This document shows positions 31,813 to 41,545 of a stretch of DNA of 64,000 nt, piece by piece; positions within the stretch are counted from its first letter, which is position 1; each line of letters starts with the position of its first letter. The notes beneath the pieces were generated by a model that ran no database searches, had not been told where the DNA came from, and saw nothing but the letters and a program-made list of their open reading frames with translations. The stretch is taken from NCBI RefSeq assembly GCF_014650575.1, contig NZ_BMVF01000021.1:1-64000 (forward strand), read 5' to 3'. Made by a program: the position numbers and the translations under genes. The DNA is from Streptomyces naganishii JCM 4654. Lineage in GTDB: Bacteria; Actinomycetota; Actinomycetes; Streptomycetales; Streptomycetaceae.

Positions 31813-34290
31813 ATGGACCGTGGCACCGAGAGGGACGCGCCTGCCGGCCACCTGGCCGCGGCCGGCGCGCCGGCGGGGGACGTCACGGCGGCCGGCCGCG
31901 TGCCGCTGGCGGTCGTCGTGGTCGACCGGGACGGCCTGGTGTCCCACTGGAGCACCGGCGCGCGGCGGCTGTTCGGCACCGGCAAGCAGGACGCGATCGG
32001 CCGCCCCGCCGCCGACCTGCTGCCCGTCTCCGGCGCCCTGCCGGACGACGGCGACGACGAGGCCCCGTACGGGAGCTGGGGCGGCGACGACGGGCTCGGG
32101 CCCGGCCTGGAGAGCTCCCTGGACGGGCGGCTGTCCTACCCGGCCGCGGGCCGCGCACGGCTCACCGTGCCCAGGCACGACCGGCTCGACGTCCTGTGGT
32201 GGGCCTATCCGCTGGTGGGCCCGGGACGGGAGCGGCTGCTGGTGCTCGCCGCCGACGCGGACGCCCTGCGCCGCGCCGACCGCGACGACCCGCTCCGGGC
32301 CGCCGCCTTCGAGCGCATCGCGCCCGCCTTCGCCCTGCACACCGACTTCCCCGGCGCGGAGGAGCTGGCCCGCCGGCTGCCCGAGATCCTGCCCAGCATG
32401 AGCGTCGGCGAGAGCGCCAGGATCGTCGCGCAGGTCCTCGAACTGGGCTATCCCGTCCTGGAGTTCAGCCAGAACGACCGGGTGCCCGTCACCCCCGACT
32501 GGGGCGTGCCCCGGCGGGCCGGGCGCCGCGCCCGCCGCGAGCGCGCCGCCCGGGCCGCCGCCCAGGGCCTGCCGGTGCCCGCGGACGCGGCCGACGACGG
32601 AAGCGAGGACCTGGAGTACGCCGCCGTACGCGAGCGCCTGGAGTTCCTCAACGAGGTCAGCGGCCGCATCGGCACGTCCCTCGACCTCGCGCGCACCATC
32701 GTCGAGGTGAGCCGGGCCGTCGTGCCCCGCTTCACCGACGTCGCCGGGACCTATCTGCGCGAGCAGGTCGTCGCCGGCGAGGGCTTCCCGGAGGGCGTGC
32801 CCGACACGACCACCATGTGGCACCGCGTGGCCCTGGAGCACACCGACGAGCCCGGCCGCTGGGACGACGTCGTGCCCGTCGGCGAGGCCATGCCGTTCCC
32901 CGCGCACACGCCCTTCTTCCAGTGCATGACCTCGGGCGAGCCCGTGCTGGTGCCGCGCATCAGCACCGAGATGGGCCACGCCATCGCCTCGCAGTTCGAA
33001 AAGCGCGACATCCGGCCGCTGATCACCCACCGCTCGATGCTGGTCGTGCCCCTCAAGGCCCGCAACGTCGTCCTCGGCTTCATGATCCTGCTGCGCCACC
33101 CCGAGCGGGCCGAGTTCAACGACATGGACAGGGTCACCGGCGCCGAACTGGCCGCCCGCGCGGGACTCGTACTGGACAACGCGCGCATGTACACCTACCA
33201 GGAGAGCGTCGCCGAGACCCTCCAGGACAGCATGCTCCCGCACATCCCCGCGCGGATGGCGGGCTGCGACATCGCCACCCGCTATCTGCCGGGCACCCTG
33301 CTCGGCCGGGTCGGCGGCGACTGGTTCGACTCCGTCAAACTGCCCGGCGCGCGCACCGCCCTGGTCGTCGGCGACGTCATGGGCCACGGCCTGAACTCCG
33401 CCGCCATGATGGGCCAGTTGCGCACCGCCGTGCAGACCATGGCCGCGCTCGACCTGCCGCCGGCCCAGCTGCTGCGCAACCTCGACGACCTCGCCCAGCG
33501 GCTCGGCGACACCTACCTGGCGACCTGCCTGTACGCCGTCTACGACCCGATCGCGGGCGAACTGAGCCTCGCCAACGCCGGTCACATCCCGCCCGTCCTG
33601 GTGTGCGCCGACGGCCGCAGCGAACTGCTGGAGCTGCCCACCGGGGCTCCCATCGGTGTCGGCGGGGTGCCCTTCGAGGCGGTACGCGTGCGCGTGCGGC
33701 CCGGTGACCGCCTGGTGATGTGCACCGACGGGCTGGTGGAGGTGCGCGGCGAGGACATCGGCGTGGGGCTCGCCGCCCTGTGCGAGTCCGCCGCGCACCC
33801 GGCCGCATCCATGGACGACGCCTGCGACACGATCATCCGCGCCCTCAACACGCGCGGGGGCCGCAAGGACGACGTGGCCCTGCTCATGGCCCGCCTCAAC
33901 GGCATCGAGCCCGACGACGTCGCCGAGTGGCGCCTGGCCCGCGACCCCGCCGAGGTGCGGCGCGCCCGCGCGGCCGTCCGTGAGCAACTCCACACCTGGG
34001 ACCTCGCCCGGCTCGCCGACCCCGCCGAGCTGATGGTCAGCGAACTCGTCACCAACGCCGTACGGCACTCCCACGGCCGGCCCGTCGAGCTGCGGCTGGT
34101 GCGCGGCGACACCCTGCTGTGCGAGGTGGACGACGACGATCACGAACTGCCCACGCTGCTCAGCGCGGGCCCCGGCGACGAGTCGGGGCGCGGTCTGCGC
34201 GTGGTCAGCACCCTGGCCCGCGAATGGGGCACGAGCCGTACGGCCGGCGGCAAGACGGTCTGGTTCGAGCTGACGCTGCCGCGCCGCTGA
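31813..34290 (+). CDS. PAS-GAF-PP2C phosphatase with C-terminal anti-sigma-type ATPase domain
   Basis: An 825-aa signalling protein. Domain order: PAS (about 28-130), a charged linker, GAF (about 274-455), SpoIIE-type PP2C phosphatase (about 465-695; GGDWFD at 501, GDVMGHG near 521, CTDGLVE near 637, KDDVALL near 685), then a HATPase_c serine-kinase domain (about 705-825; ELMVSELVTNAVRHS, SGRGLRVV). Having both the phosphatase and the RsbW-like kinase in one chain suggests partner switching on anti-sigma-factor antagonists, regulated by a ligand or redox cue at PAS/GAF. No anti-anti-sigma or sigma gene is adjacent. The start (ATG 31813) is the best internal choice; upstream frame lacks similarity. 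Confidence 0.88.
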   Translation: MDRGTERDAPAGHLAAAGAPAGDVTAAGRVPLAVVVVDRDGLVSHWSTGARRLFGTGKQDAIGRPAADLLPVSGALPDDGDDEAPYGSWGGDDGLGPGLESSLDGRLSYPAAGRARLTVPRHDRLDVLWWAYPLVGPGRERLLVLAADADALRRADRDDPLRAAAFERIAPAFALHTDFPGAEELARRLPEILPSMSVGESARIVAQVLELGYPVLEFSQNDRVPVTPDWGVPRRAGRRARRERAARAAAQGLPVPADAADDGSEDLEYAAVRERLEFLNEVSGRIGTSLDLARTIVEVSRAVVPRFTDVAGTYLREQVVAGEGFPEGVPDTTTMWHRVALEHTDEPGRWDDVVPVGEAMPFPAHTPFFQCMTSGEPVLVPRISTEMGHAIASQFEKRDIRPLITHRSMLVVPLKARNVVLGFMILLRHPERAEFNDMDRVTGAELAARAGLVLDNARMYTYQESVAETLQDSMLPHIPARMAGCDIATRYLPGTLLGRVGGDWFDSVKLPGARTALVVGDVMGHGLNSAAMMGQLRTAVQTMAALDLPPAQLLRNLDDLAQRLGDTYLATCLYAVYDPIAGELSLANAGHIPPVLVCADGRSELLELPTGAPIGVGGVPFEAVRVRVRPGDRLVMCTDGLVEVRGEDIGVGLAALCESAAHPAASMDDACDTIIRALNTRGGRKDDVALLMARLNGIEPDDVAEWRLARDPAEVRRARAAVREQLHTWDLARLADPAELMVSELVTNAVRHSHGRPVELRLVRGDTLLCEVDDDDHELPTLLSAGPGDESGRGLRVVSTLAREWGTSRTAGGKTVWFELTLPRR

Positions 34291-34393
34291 ACCGGAGGAA
34301 CACGCGGGGCGCTTGTGACGCCGACCCGGGCGCGATACACCGTACTGGCCCGTCACTTACGACGGATCGCCGCCGCACTCCGGGGAGTTGGGC

Positions 34394-35119
34394 ATGAGCG
34401 TGACGAGTCGGTACCGTGAGGCCTGGGAGAGATTCTGGCGCGAGGCGCCCGGGGAACCGGAGGCGGTGTTCTGGGACGCCGCACCCCGGCTGGCCGCCGG
34501 CGTGCATCTGCCCCTCTTCGAACCGCACCTCACCGACCCGCATCTGCCGCTGCTCGACCTAGGCTGCGGCAACGGCACCCAGACCCGCTTCCTCGCCGAG
34601 CGCTTCCCGCACGTCGTCGGCGCCGACATCGCCGCCGCCGCCATCGAGCACGCCCGGCGCGGCGACCCCGCCGGACAGGCCACGTACCGGGTGCTGGACG
34701 CCACCGACAAGGGCGAGGCCGAGGCCCTGCACGCCGAGCTCGGCGACGCCAACGTCTACATGCGGGGCGTCCTGCACCAGTGCGAGCCCGGCGACCGGCA
34801 GCCGCTGGCCGACGCGCTCGCCACGCTCACCGGCGAGCGCGGCCGTGTCTTCCTGGTGGAGCTGGCCGAGGCCGCGGGACCCATCCTCGGCGGCCTGGCC
34901 CAGAGCCCTTCCGGGCCGCCGCCCAAACTCGCGCCCGTCCTCCGGCACGGCATAGCCCCCGGCGAGGTCGCCGACGCCGCCGTTCCCCGGCTGCTGAGCA
35001 CGGCCGGCCTCACCGTCCTCGCCGGCGGCGAACTGCCGCTGGCCACCACCGAGTCCGCGCCCGGCGGCGGTCGGCTGCGGCTGCCGTCCAACTGGTGCGT
35101 GGCGGCCCGGGCACGGTGA
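34394..35119 (+). CDS. Class I SAM-dependent methyltransferase
   Basis: A 241-aa Rossmann-fold methyltransferase. Motif I is LLDLGCGNGTQTRFL and the acidic residue of motif II lies in VVGADIAAAAIEHA. The substrate cannot be predicted. It starts at ATG 34394 with GGGGAG 7 bases upstream; an in-frame TTG two codons earlier is less likely. A perfect 18-base GC palindrome follows the stop. The gene is about 100 bp from the phosphatase and shows no clear functional tie to the wall-polymer genes downstream. Confidence 0.86.
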   Translation: MSVTSRYREAWERFWREAPGEPEAVFWDAAPRLAAGVHLPLFEPHLTDPHLPLLDLGCGNGTQTRFLAERFPHVVGADIAAAAIEHARRGDPAGQATYRVLDATDKGEAEALHAELGDANVYMRGVLHQCEPGDRQPLADALATLTGERGRVFLVELAEAAGPILGGLAQSPSGPPPKLAPVLRHGIAPGEVADAAVPRLLSTAGLTVLAGGELPLATTESAPGGGRLRLPSNWCVAARAR

Positions 35120-35124
35120 CCGGT

Positions 35125-35142
35125 CGGCCGCCGCGGCGGCCG
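35125..35142 (+). terminator. GC-rich palindrome, probable terminator
   Basis: CGGCCGCCGCGGCGGCCG is fully self-complementary and lies 5 bp after the methyltransferase stop. Confidence 0.55.
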
Positions 35143-35276
35143 GGCTGCGTGTCAGTGGGGCGGCGTATTGTCGCATTGACGTAGTTTGCAGGGGGTGGGG
35201 GATTCGGCTGCCCCTACACGCTGTAGGGTTACGTCCACCCTGCCGCAGCCCCAACGGACAGAGACGAGAGGTGGCC

Positions 35277-38153
35277 GTGTCGACCGTCGCGCCCGATCCG
35301 GACGTCAGTGTTGTCGTCATCGTCTACAACGACGAAGAGCGACTTCCGACGGCCGTTGGTTCCGTCCTTGAGCAAACACTGCGCAATGTCGAGGTGATCA
35401 TCGCCGACGACTGCTCGACGGACGGCTCCTACGAGGTCGCGCAGAAGCTCGCCTCGGCCCACCCCGGCAAGGTCCGGGCCATCCGGCTCCCCGAGAACAG
35501 CGGAGGCTGCGGAGAGCCCCGCAACCAGGGCGTGAAGGTGGCCCGCGGCCGCTACGTGATGTTCCTCGACAGCGACGACACGCTGGAGAGGAACGCCTGC
35601 CGCAACATGATCGAGGCCGCCGACCGCACCGGCGCGGACCTCGTCTCCGGACTGTGTGTCCGGGTTCACACCGACAGTCGTCACGACAAGCGGATCCTCT
35701 GGTACCCGTGGCTGTACCGCGGCACGCGCACCCTGGACTCCGTCGCCGAGCTGCCGGACCTGTTCGTCTTCGACACCCTGTCGACGAACAAGTGCTACCG
35801 CCGCGACTTCCTCCTCGCCAACGACCTCACCTTCCCCCGGGGCATCCACTACGAGGACCTGCTCTTCTCCGCACAGGCCTACCTGGCCGCCGAGAAGATC
35901 ACCCTGATCCCCAACACGGTCTACTACTGGAACGTCGTCGAGAAGACCGCCGCCAAGTCGATCAGCAACCGGCGCAACGAGATCCGCAACTTCGCCGACC
36001 GGGTCGAGATCCACCGCCGCATCGACGCCATCCTGGACCGCCAGGGCCAGGACGAGCTCAAGCTGCGCAAGGACATCAAGTTCCTCAAGCACGACCTCGT
36101 GCTCTACCTGCGCGAACTGCCCTTCCTCGACAACGACTACCGGCACGGCTTCGCCGAGCTGGCCCGCGGCTACGTCCAGGACTTCCCCGAGGCCGCCTAC
36201 GCCGAGCTCGACCGCGTCCACGCCATCTGCGCCCAGCTGCTGCTGCGCGAGGACTGGACCGACCTCATGCCGGCCATCGACACCCTGATCAACCGCAACA
36301 AGATCTCCGCACCGCTGGTCGAGCACGACGGCCGCATCTACTGGACCGACCGCTACCTCGACGACCCCGAGATGCGCGCCGTCCTCGACGTCACCACCCT
36401 CGGCTACCACGCCAAGCCGGTCGACGCGATGTTCCTGCGCAACCAGCTCACCGAGTACACCGCGCGCGGCGGCGACCTGGTCCTCGCCGGCGAGATCGTC
36501 AACCCGCTGCACACCATCGCCCCGGACGCCACGCTCGCCGCCGAGCTGGAGTTCCGCGCCCGGCGCCGCAGCCTGCAGACCTTCCGCTTCCCGGTGGCCA
36601 CCCCGCGCCACGAGGGCGACGCGATCGCCTGGCGGGCCGAGGTGCCCCTCGCCCGGCGCTTGAGACCGCTCGGCATCATTGACGACGTGTGGGACGTCCG
36701 GCTGCACCTCACGGTGGACGGCAAGCGCACCACCAGCCGGCTCACCGTCGGCACCGTCGACCTCGAGCACGCCCAGGACCTGCCCGTCCGGCCCCGGCTG
36801 ACCCGGCTCATGGCCGACCGCGTCGAGGCCCAGGTGTCCGCCAAGGGCCACCTCGCCTTCCGGCTGATCCAGCAGGGCCAGGCCGCCCGCACCGGCCGCG
36901 CCGTCGTCGAGCGCAACCTGCACGGCGGCCCCGCGCGCGCCGCCAAGGGCGCCTACCGCAAGCTGCGCGCCGTGCGCCGCGACCTGAACTCCGGCGACCG
37001 CAAGCTCCAGGTCTACGAGCGGATGCTCACGCGGCTGCCCGTCCGCAAGGGCACGGTCGTCTTCGAGAGCCACCTCGGCAAGCAATACAGCGACAGCCCC
37101 CGCGCCATCTACGAGGAGCTCAAGCGCCGCGGCACCCCGATCACCGCGATCTGGTCGTACGCCGGGGAGCGCCCCACGGGCTTCCCCGAGGACGTCGAGC
37201 TGGTGCGCCGCTGGTCGTGGCGCTACCTCAGGGCGCTCGCCCAGGCCGAGTACTGGATCGACAACCAGGGCTACCCGCTGCGCCTGGCCAAGCGCCCCGA
37301 GACCACGTACATCCAGACCTGGCACGGCTCCGCCCTCAAGCGCATGGGCTTCGACGAGCCCACCTACCGGATGCAGTCCGAGCAGGAGCAGCGCGCCTAC
37401 CAGCAGGCTCTGGACCGCTTCGACCACTTCGTGGTCCGCAGCGAGCACGACGTGCGCACCCTCGCCCGCGCCTACCGCATCCCCGAGCACAAACTGCTGC
37501 GCACCGGCTACCCGCGCAACGACGCCCTGGTCCGCGCCCGCGAGGGCACCGAGGCCGGCCCGGAGGCGCGGCGGATCGCCGAACGCCTCGGCATCGACCC
37601 GAGCCGGCGCGTCCTGCTGTACGCGCCGACGTTCCGCGCCCACCCCGACGGCCGGGTGCGGGACTTCGAGTTCCCCTTCGACGTCGAGCGCTTCGCCGCC
37701 CGCTACGGCGACCAGTTCACCCTGCTCGTCCGCGCGCACTATCTCAACCGGCTCACCCTGCCGCCTTCGGTGGCCGGACGCGTCGTCAACGTCAGCGCCG
37801 AGCCCGACATCACCCCGCTGATGCTGCTCGCCGACGGGCTGATCACGGACTACTCCTCGGTGATGTTCGACTACGCCCTCCTCCAGCGTCCGATCGTGTT
37901 CTACGCGCACGACTGGGAGGAGTACGCCGAGGACACCCGCGGCACCTACTTCGACCTGCTCACCGAGGCGCCGGGCCCCGTCCCGCGCACCGAGGAGGAA
38001 CTGTTCTCCGTGCTCGACGACCTCGGCGGCGTCCACACCCGGCACGAGGCGCGGCTGAAGGAGTTCGTGGACAAGTACGGTGAGTACGACCGCGGAGACG
38101 CCGCGGCGCAGATCGTGGACCGTTTCTTCGGCCCCGCGGGAGAGGCCCGATGA
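35277..38153 (+). CDS. Bifunctional GT2 glycosyltransferase / CDP-glycerol glycerophosphotransferase
   Basis: A 958-aa protein, probably for teichoic-acid-like wall polymer synthesis. Residues 1-250 are a family 2 glycosyltransferase: VSVVVIVYNDEERL, IIADDCSTDGS, and the metal-binding FLDSDDT near 99. A middle region (about 330-560) has no clear family. Residues about 590-945 are a TagF-like CDP-glycerol:polyol-phosphate transferase (TWHGSALKRMGF, and DYSSVMFDYALLQRPIVFY near the C-terminus). GTG 35277 is preferred over GTG 35271 because AGAGG then has 5-base spacing. It overlaps the GT4 gene downstream (ATGA). It probably acts at the inner membrane face. Confidence 0.9.
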   Translation: MSTVAPDPDVSVVVIVYNDEERLPTAVGSVLEQTLRNVEVIIADDCSTDGSYEVAQKLASAHPGKVRAIRLPENSGGCGEPRNQGVKVARGRYVMFLDSDDTLERNACRNMIEAADRTGADLVSGLCVRVHTDSRHDKRILWYPWLYRGTRTLDSVAELPDLFVFDTLSTNKCYRRDFLLANDLTFPRGIHYEDLLFSAQAYLAAEKITLIPNTVYYWNVVEKTAAKSISNRRNEIRNFADRVEIHRRIDAILDRQGQDELKLRKDIKFLKHDLVLYLRELPFLDNDYRHGFAELARGYVQDFPEAAYAELDRVHAICAQLLLREDWTDLMPAIDTLINRNKISAPLVEHDGRIYWTDRYLDDPEMRAVLDVTTLGYHAKPVDAMFLRNQLTEYTARGGDLVLAGEIVNPLHTIAPDATLAAELEFRARRRSLQTFRFPVATPRHEGDAIAWRAEVPLARRLRPLGIIDDVWDVRLHLTVDGKRTTSRLTVGTVDLEHAQDLPVRPRLTRLMADRVEAQVSAKGHLAFRLIQQGQAARTGRAVVERNLHGGPARAAKGAYRKLRAVRRDLNSGDRKLQVYERMLTRLPVRKGTVVFESHLGKQYSDSPRAIYEELKRRGTPITAIWSYAGERPTGFPEDVELVRRWSWRYLRALAQAEYWIDNQGYPLRLAKRPETTYIQTWHGSALKRMGFDEPTYRMQSEQEQRAYQQALDRFDHFVVRSEHDVRTLARAYRIPEHKLLRTGYPRNDALVRAREGTEAGPEARRIAERLGIDPSRRVLLYAPTFRAHPDGRVRDFEFPFDVERFAARYGDQFTLLVRAHYLNRLTLPPSVAGRVVNVSAEPDITPLMLLADGLITDYSSVMFDYALLQRPIVFYAHDWEEYAEDTRGTYFDLLTEAPGPVPRTEEELFSVLDDLGGVHTRHEARLKEFVDKYGEYDRGDAAAQIVDRFFGPAGEAR

Positions 38154-39283
38154 CCGAGCGCGACATCATCTTCGTGGCCAACGAGGTCGACGAACTCGGC
38201 GGCGTGGGCCGCTGGCAGGCCCAGCTCGCCGGGCTGCTCGCCGACCGCGGCCACCGGGTCACCATCGCCGGCATCGCCCCGGCCAACCACCCCATGGACC
38301 TGGGCGAGAACCCGCCGTTCAAGACGGTGACCCTCTACGCCCAGCGCCCCCCGGGCCGCCCGAGGCGCCGCCGGCTGCTCGGCCCCGCCGACCCGGCCCT
38401 GCGCCGGCACGAGGCGCACATGCGGGGCGCCGCCGACCGGCTCACCCAGCTGTTCCGCGCCGCCCGGCCCGGAGCCGTGATCATCGTCACCCAGGTGTGG
38501 GCGATGGAATGGGTGGCGCTCGCGGACACCGCTGGGCACATCGTCATCGGCATGACCCACGAGTCCTTCGACACGGCCCGCAAGTCCTCCCGCTTCGAGC
38601 GGGTCAAGAAGTACTACCAGGACGTCGACCGCCTGCTCGCGCTCACGCAGGAGGACGCCGACCGCTGGGTGGGCGAGGGCATGAACAACATGGGCTTCAT
38701 GCCGAACCCGCTGCCGATCGTGCCCGACACCCCGTCGCCGCGCACGGAGAAGGTGGTGGCGAGCATCGGCCGGCTCTCCCACGAGAAGGGCGTCGACCTG
38801 CTCCTCGACGCCTGGGCCGAGGCCGCGCCGAAGCAGCCCGGCTGGACCCTGCGCATCTACGGCCGCGGAGAGGCCGAGGCGGAGCTGCGGGCGCGCTGCA
38901 CCGAACTCGGGCTCGACGACTCGGTCGACTTCGCCGGCCAGACCGAGGACGTGCCCGGGGCGCTGCGCGCCTCCTCCGTCTTCGTGCAGTCCTCCCGCGG
39001 CGAGGGCTTCCCGCTGGTCCTGCTCGAGGCGATGGCGTGCGGACTGCCCTGCGTGGCCTTCGACTGCGCCCCCGGCGTCCGGGAGATCGTCACGCACGAG
39101 GAGGACGGCCTGCTGGCCCGCCCCGGCAACACCACCGAACTCGCCCGCCACCTGGTCCGGCTGATGTCCGACGAGCGGCTGCGCGACGCGATGGGCGAGC
39201 AGGCCCTCAGCAGCGTGCGGCGCTTCGACCCGGACGCCATCACCCGGCGCTGGGAGGAGCTGTTCGACTTCCTGGAGCGCTGA
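38150..39283 (+). CDS. GT4-family glycosyltransferase
   Basis: A 377-aa GT-B glycosyltransferase. The C-terminal domain shows GRLSHEKGVDLLLDAW and the donor-binding E-x7-E motif in GEGFPLVLLEAMACGLP. The N-terminal acceptor domain starts IIFVANEVDELGGVGRWQAQL, typical of GT4. Because it overlaps the preceding GT2-TagF fusion by 4 bases, it very likely decorates or extends the same wall polymer. Sugar and acceptor are unknown. A strong terminator follows. Confidence 0.9.
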   Translation: MTERDIIFVANEVDELGGVGRWQAQLAGLLADRGHRVTIAGIAPANHPMDLGENPPFKTVTLYAQRPPGRPRRRRLLGPADPALRRHEAHMRGAADRLTQLFRAARPGAVIIVTQVWAMEWVALADTAGHIVIGMTHESFDTARKSSRFERVKKYYQDVDRLLALTQEDADRWVGEGMNNMGFMPNPLPIVPDTPSPRTEKVVASIGRLSHEKGVDLLLDAWAEAAPKQPGWTLRIYGRGEAEAELRARCTELGLDDSVDFAGQTEDVPGALRASSVFVQSSRGEGFPLVLLEAMACGLPCVAFDCAPGVREIVTHEEDGLLARPGNTTELARHLVRLMSDERLRDAMGEQALSSVRRFDPDAITRRWEELFDFLER

Positions 39284-39305
39284 GCGCGCCCGTGAGGACC
39301 GCCCC

Positions 39306-39341
39306 ATGGCGCCCCGGCACCCTCGGTGTCCGGGGCGCCAT
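39306..39341 (+). terminator. Strong hairpin terminator
   Basis: ATGGCGCCCCGG (39306-39317) pairs with CCGGGGCGCCAT (39330-39341), with an inner CACC/GGTG extension and a short loop. It ends the wall-polymer gene pair. Confidence 0.88.
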
Positions 39342-39411
39342 TGGTCTGTGCCGGTGAGAGTTTTCCACAGGCATGGCCGCGCTTCACCGTGACCGCGTAG
39401 CGTGAGGCGGC

Positions 39412-40245
39412 ATGAAGATCCTCATCAGCGCCGACATGGAGGGCGCCACGGGCGTGACCTGGCCTGCCGACGTGCTGCCGGGGGCACCGGAGTGGGAGCG
39501 GTGCCGGTCGATGTTCACCTCCGACGTCAACGCCGCCGTGCTCGGCTTCCTCGACGGCGGCGCCGACGAGGTCCTGATCAACGAGGCCCACTCGACCATG
39601 CGCAACCTCCTCCTGGAGGACCTGGACGAGCGGGCGCAGATGCTCACCGGGCGGCACAAGTCCCTGTCCATGGTGGAGGGCGTGCAGCACGGCGACGTGG
39701 ACGGCATCGCCTTCGTCGGCTATCACGCGGGCGCCGGCATGGAGGGCGTCCTCGCCCACACCTATCTCGCCAACCAGATCACCGGGGTCTGGCTCAACGA
39801 CGTACGGGCCAGCGAGGGCCTGCTCAACGCGCACGTGGTCGCTGAATACGGCGTGCCGGTGGTCCTCGTCACCGGTGACGACGTGGCCTGCGAGGACGCC
39901 CTGGGCTATGCGCCCGAGGCACTGAAGGTCGCCGTCAAGGACTACGTGTCGCGGTACGCGGCGGTGTGCCGCACCCCTGCCCGCACCGCCGCCGACATCC
40001 GCGCGGCGGCCAAGGAGGCGGCCGCCCTGGCGGTCCGTCACGAGCCGGTCGACGGCGGGCCGTTCACGGTCGCGGTGGAGTTCGACGCCGAGCACCTCGC
40101 CCTGGCCGCCACCGTCGTGCCCGGCGTCGACCGGGCCGCCGAGCGCAAGGTGGCGTACACCAGCGCCACGATGTTCGAGGCGATCCGTACCTTCAAGGCG
40201 GTCACCACGATCGCCTCGGCCGCCGTGGAGGAGCAGTATGGCTGA
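39412..40245 (+). CDS. M55-family D-aminopeptidase (DppA type)
   Basis: A 277-aa zinc D-aminopeptidase. Metal ligands expected from Bacillus DppA are in place: Asp8 and Glu10 (SADMEG), His60 (NEAHS), His105 (GYHAGAG), and an acidic residue near 135. His116 matches the proposed catalytic histidine. Family members cleave D-Ala-containing dipeptides, so cell-wall peptides are the likely substrate. TAGCGT at 39398-39403, 8 bases before the ATG, could be a leaderless -10; GAGGCGG could instead serve as Shine-Dalgarno. It is the first gene of a four-peptidase operon and overlaps the next gene by 8 bp. Confidence 0.92.
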   Translation: MKILISADMEGATGVTWPADVLPGAPEWERCRSMFTSDVNAAVLGFLDGGADEVLINEAHSTMRNLLLEDLDERAQMLTGRHKSLSMVEGVQHGDVDGIAFVGYHAGAGMEGVLAHTYLANQITGVWLNDVRASEGLLNAHVVAEYGVPVVLVTGDDVACEDALGYAPEALKVAVKDYVSRYAAVCRTPARTAADIRAAAKEAAALAVRHEPVDGGPFTVAVEFDAEHLALAATVVPGVDRAAERKVAYTSATMFEAIRTFKAVTTIASAAVEEQYG

Positions 40246-41542
40246 CGCGCAGGCACTGGACGAGGTCGTCACGTTCACCTCCGACCTGATCCGCATCGAC
40301 ACCACCAACCGGGGCGGCGGCGACTGCCGTGAGCGCCCGGCCGCCGAGTACGCCGCCGAGTGGCTGGCGGGCGCCGGCCTGGAGCCCCTGCTGCTGGAGC
40401 GCACCGAGGGGCGGACCAACGTCGTCGCCCGGATCGAGGGCTCCGACCCCTCCGCGGACGCCCTGCTCGTCCACGGCCACCTGGACGTGGTGCCGGCGCG
40501 GGCAGAGGACTGGAGCGTGCACCCGTTCTCCGGGGAGGTGCGCGACGGCGTGGTCTGGGGCCGGGGCGCGGTCGACATGAAGAACATGGACGCGATGATC
40601 CTGGCCGTGGTGCGGGCCTGGGCCCGGCAGGGCGTCCGGCCGCGCCGGGACCTGGTGATCGCCTTCACCGCCGACGAGGAGGCCAGCGCGCGGGACGGGT
40701 CGGGGTTCCTCGCCGACGAGCACGCGGAGCTGTTCGAGGGCTGCACCGAGGGCATCAGCGAGTCCGGCGCGTTCACCTTCCACGACGGCGCCGGCCGGCA
40801 GATCTACCCCATCGCGGCCGGCGAGCGCGGCACCGCCTGGCTGCGGCTGAGCGCACGGGGCCGGGCCGGGCACGGCTCCCGGGTGAACAAGGAGAACGCG
40901 GTCACCCGCCTGGCCGCCGCCGTCGCCCGGATCGGCGTGCACGAGTGGCCCGTGCGGCTCACCCCCACGGTGCGCGCGGCCCTGACCGAACTCGCCGCCG
41001 TGTACGGCGTCGAGGCCGACCTGCGCAACGTGGACAGCCTGCTGGACAAGCTCGGCCCGGCCGCCCGGCTCGTCGAGGCCACCCTGCGCAACAGCGCCAA
41101 CCCCACGATGTTCGACGCGGGTTACAAGATCAACGTGATCCCGGGGGAGGCCGTGGCCCACGTCGACGGGCGGTATCTGCCCGGCGGCGAGGAGGAGTTC
41201 CGGGCCACCATGGACAGGCTGACCGGCCCGGACGTCGACTGGGAGTTCCACCACCGCGAGGTGGCCCTGGAGGCGCCCGTGGACTCACCGGCCTTCTCGG
41301 CGATGCGGGCCGCCGTCGAGGCGTTCGCACCCGAGGGGCACGTGGTGCCGTTCTGCATGCCGGGCGGCACCGACGCCAAGCAGTTCTCCCGGCTCGGCAT
41401 CACGGGGTACGGCTTCTCGCCGCTGAAGCTGCCCGAGGGCTTCGACTACCACGCCCTCTTCCACGGGGTCGACGAACGCGTCCCCGTGGACGCGCTGCAC
41501 TTCGGCGTCCGCGTCCTGGACCGCTTCCTGCGGACGGCCTGA
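40238..41542 (+). CDS. M20-family zinc peptidase
   Basis: A 434-aa dizinc carboxypeptidase/dipeptidase-like enzyme. The signature VHGHLDVVP carries the first ligands; WGRGAVDMKNM supplies the bridging Asp; FTADEEASARDGSG supplies the catalytic Glu pair. The central dimerisation domain (about 190-330) shows GRAGHGS. The substrate is unknown; the neighbouring D-aminopeptidase and LD-carboxypeptidase suggest small murein peptides. It overlaps the M55 gene by 8 bp and is followed 3 bp later by the S9 peptidase gene. Confidence 0.92.
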   Translation: MADAQALDEVVTFTSDLIRIDTTNRGGGDCRERPAAEYAAEWLAGAGLEPLLLERTEGRTNVVARIEGSDPSADALLVHGHLDVVPARAEDWSVHPFSGEVRDGVVWGRGAVDMKNMDAMILAVVRAWARQGVRPRRDLVIAFTADEEASARDGSGFLADEHAELFEGCTEGISESGAFTFHDGAGRQIYPIAAGERGTAWLRLSARGRAGHGSRVNKENAVTRLAAAVARIGVHEWPVRLTPTVRAALTELAAVYGVEADLRNVDSLLDKLGPAARLVEATLRNSANPTMFDAGYKINVIPGEAVAHVDGRYLPGGEEEFRATMDRLTGPDVDWEFHHREVALEAPVDSPAFSAMRAAVEAFAPEGHVVPFCMPGGTDAKQFSRLGITGYGFSPLKLPEGFDYHALFHGVDERVPVDALHFGVRVLDRFLRTA

Positions 41543-41545
41543 GCG

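Noticed and set aside
31813..34290. Hybrid sensor histidine kinase
   Set aside because: No His-containing dimerisation domain is present; the ATPase domain is of the short RsbW-like type and follows a PP2C phosphatase domain.
29137..34356. A 1739-codon open frame on the minus strand opposite the exporter and phosphatase genes
   Set aside because: It is a GC-rich antisense shadow: Gly/Ala/Arg/Glu-biased, no domain, no start signal, and it covers three well-supported plus-strand genes.
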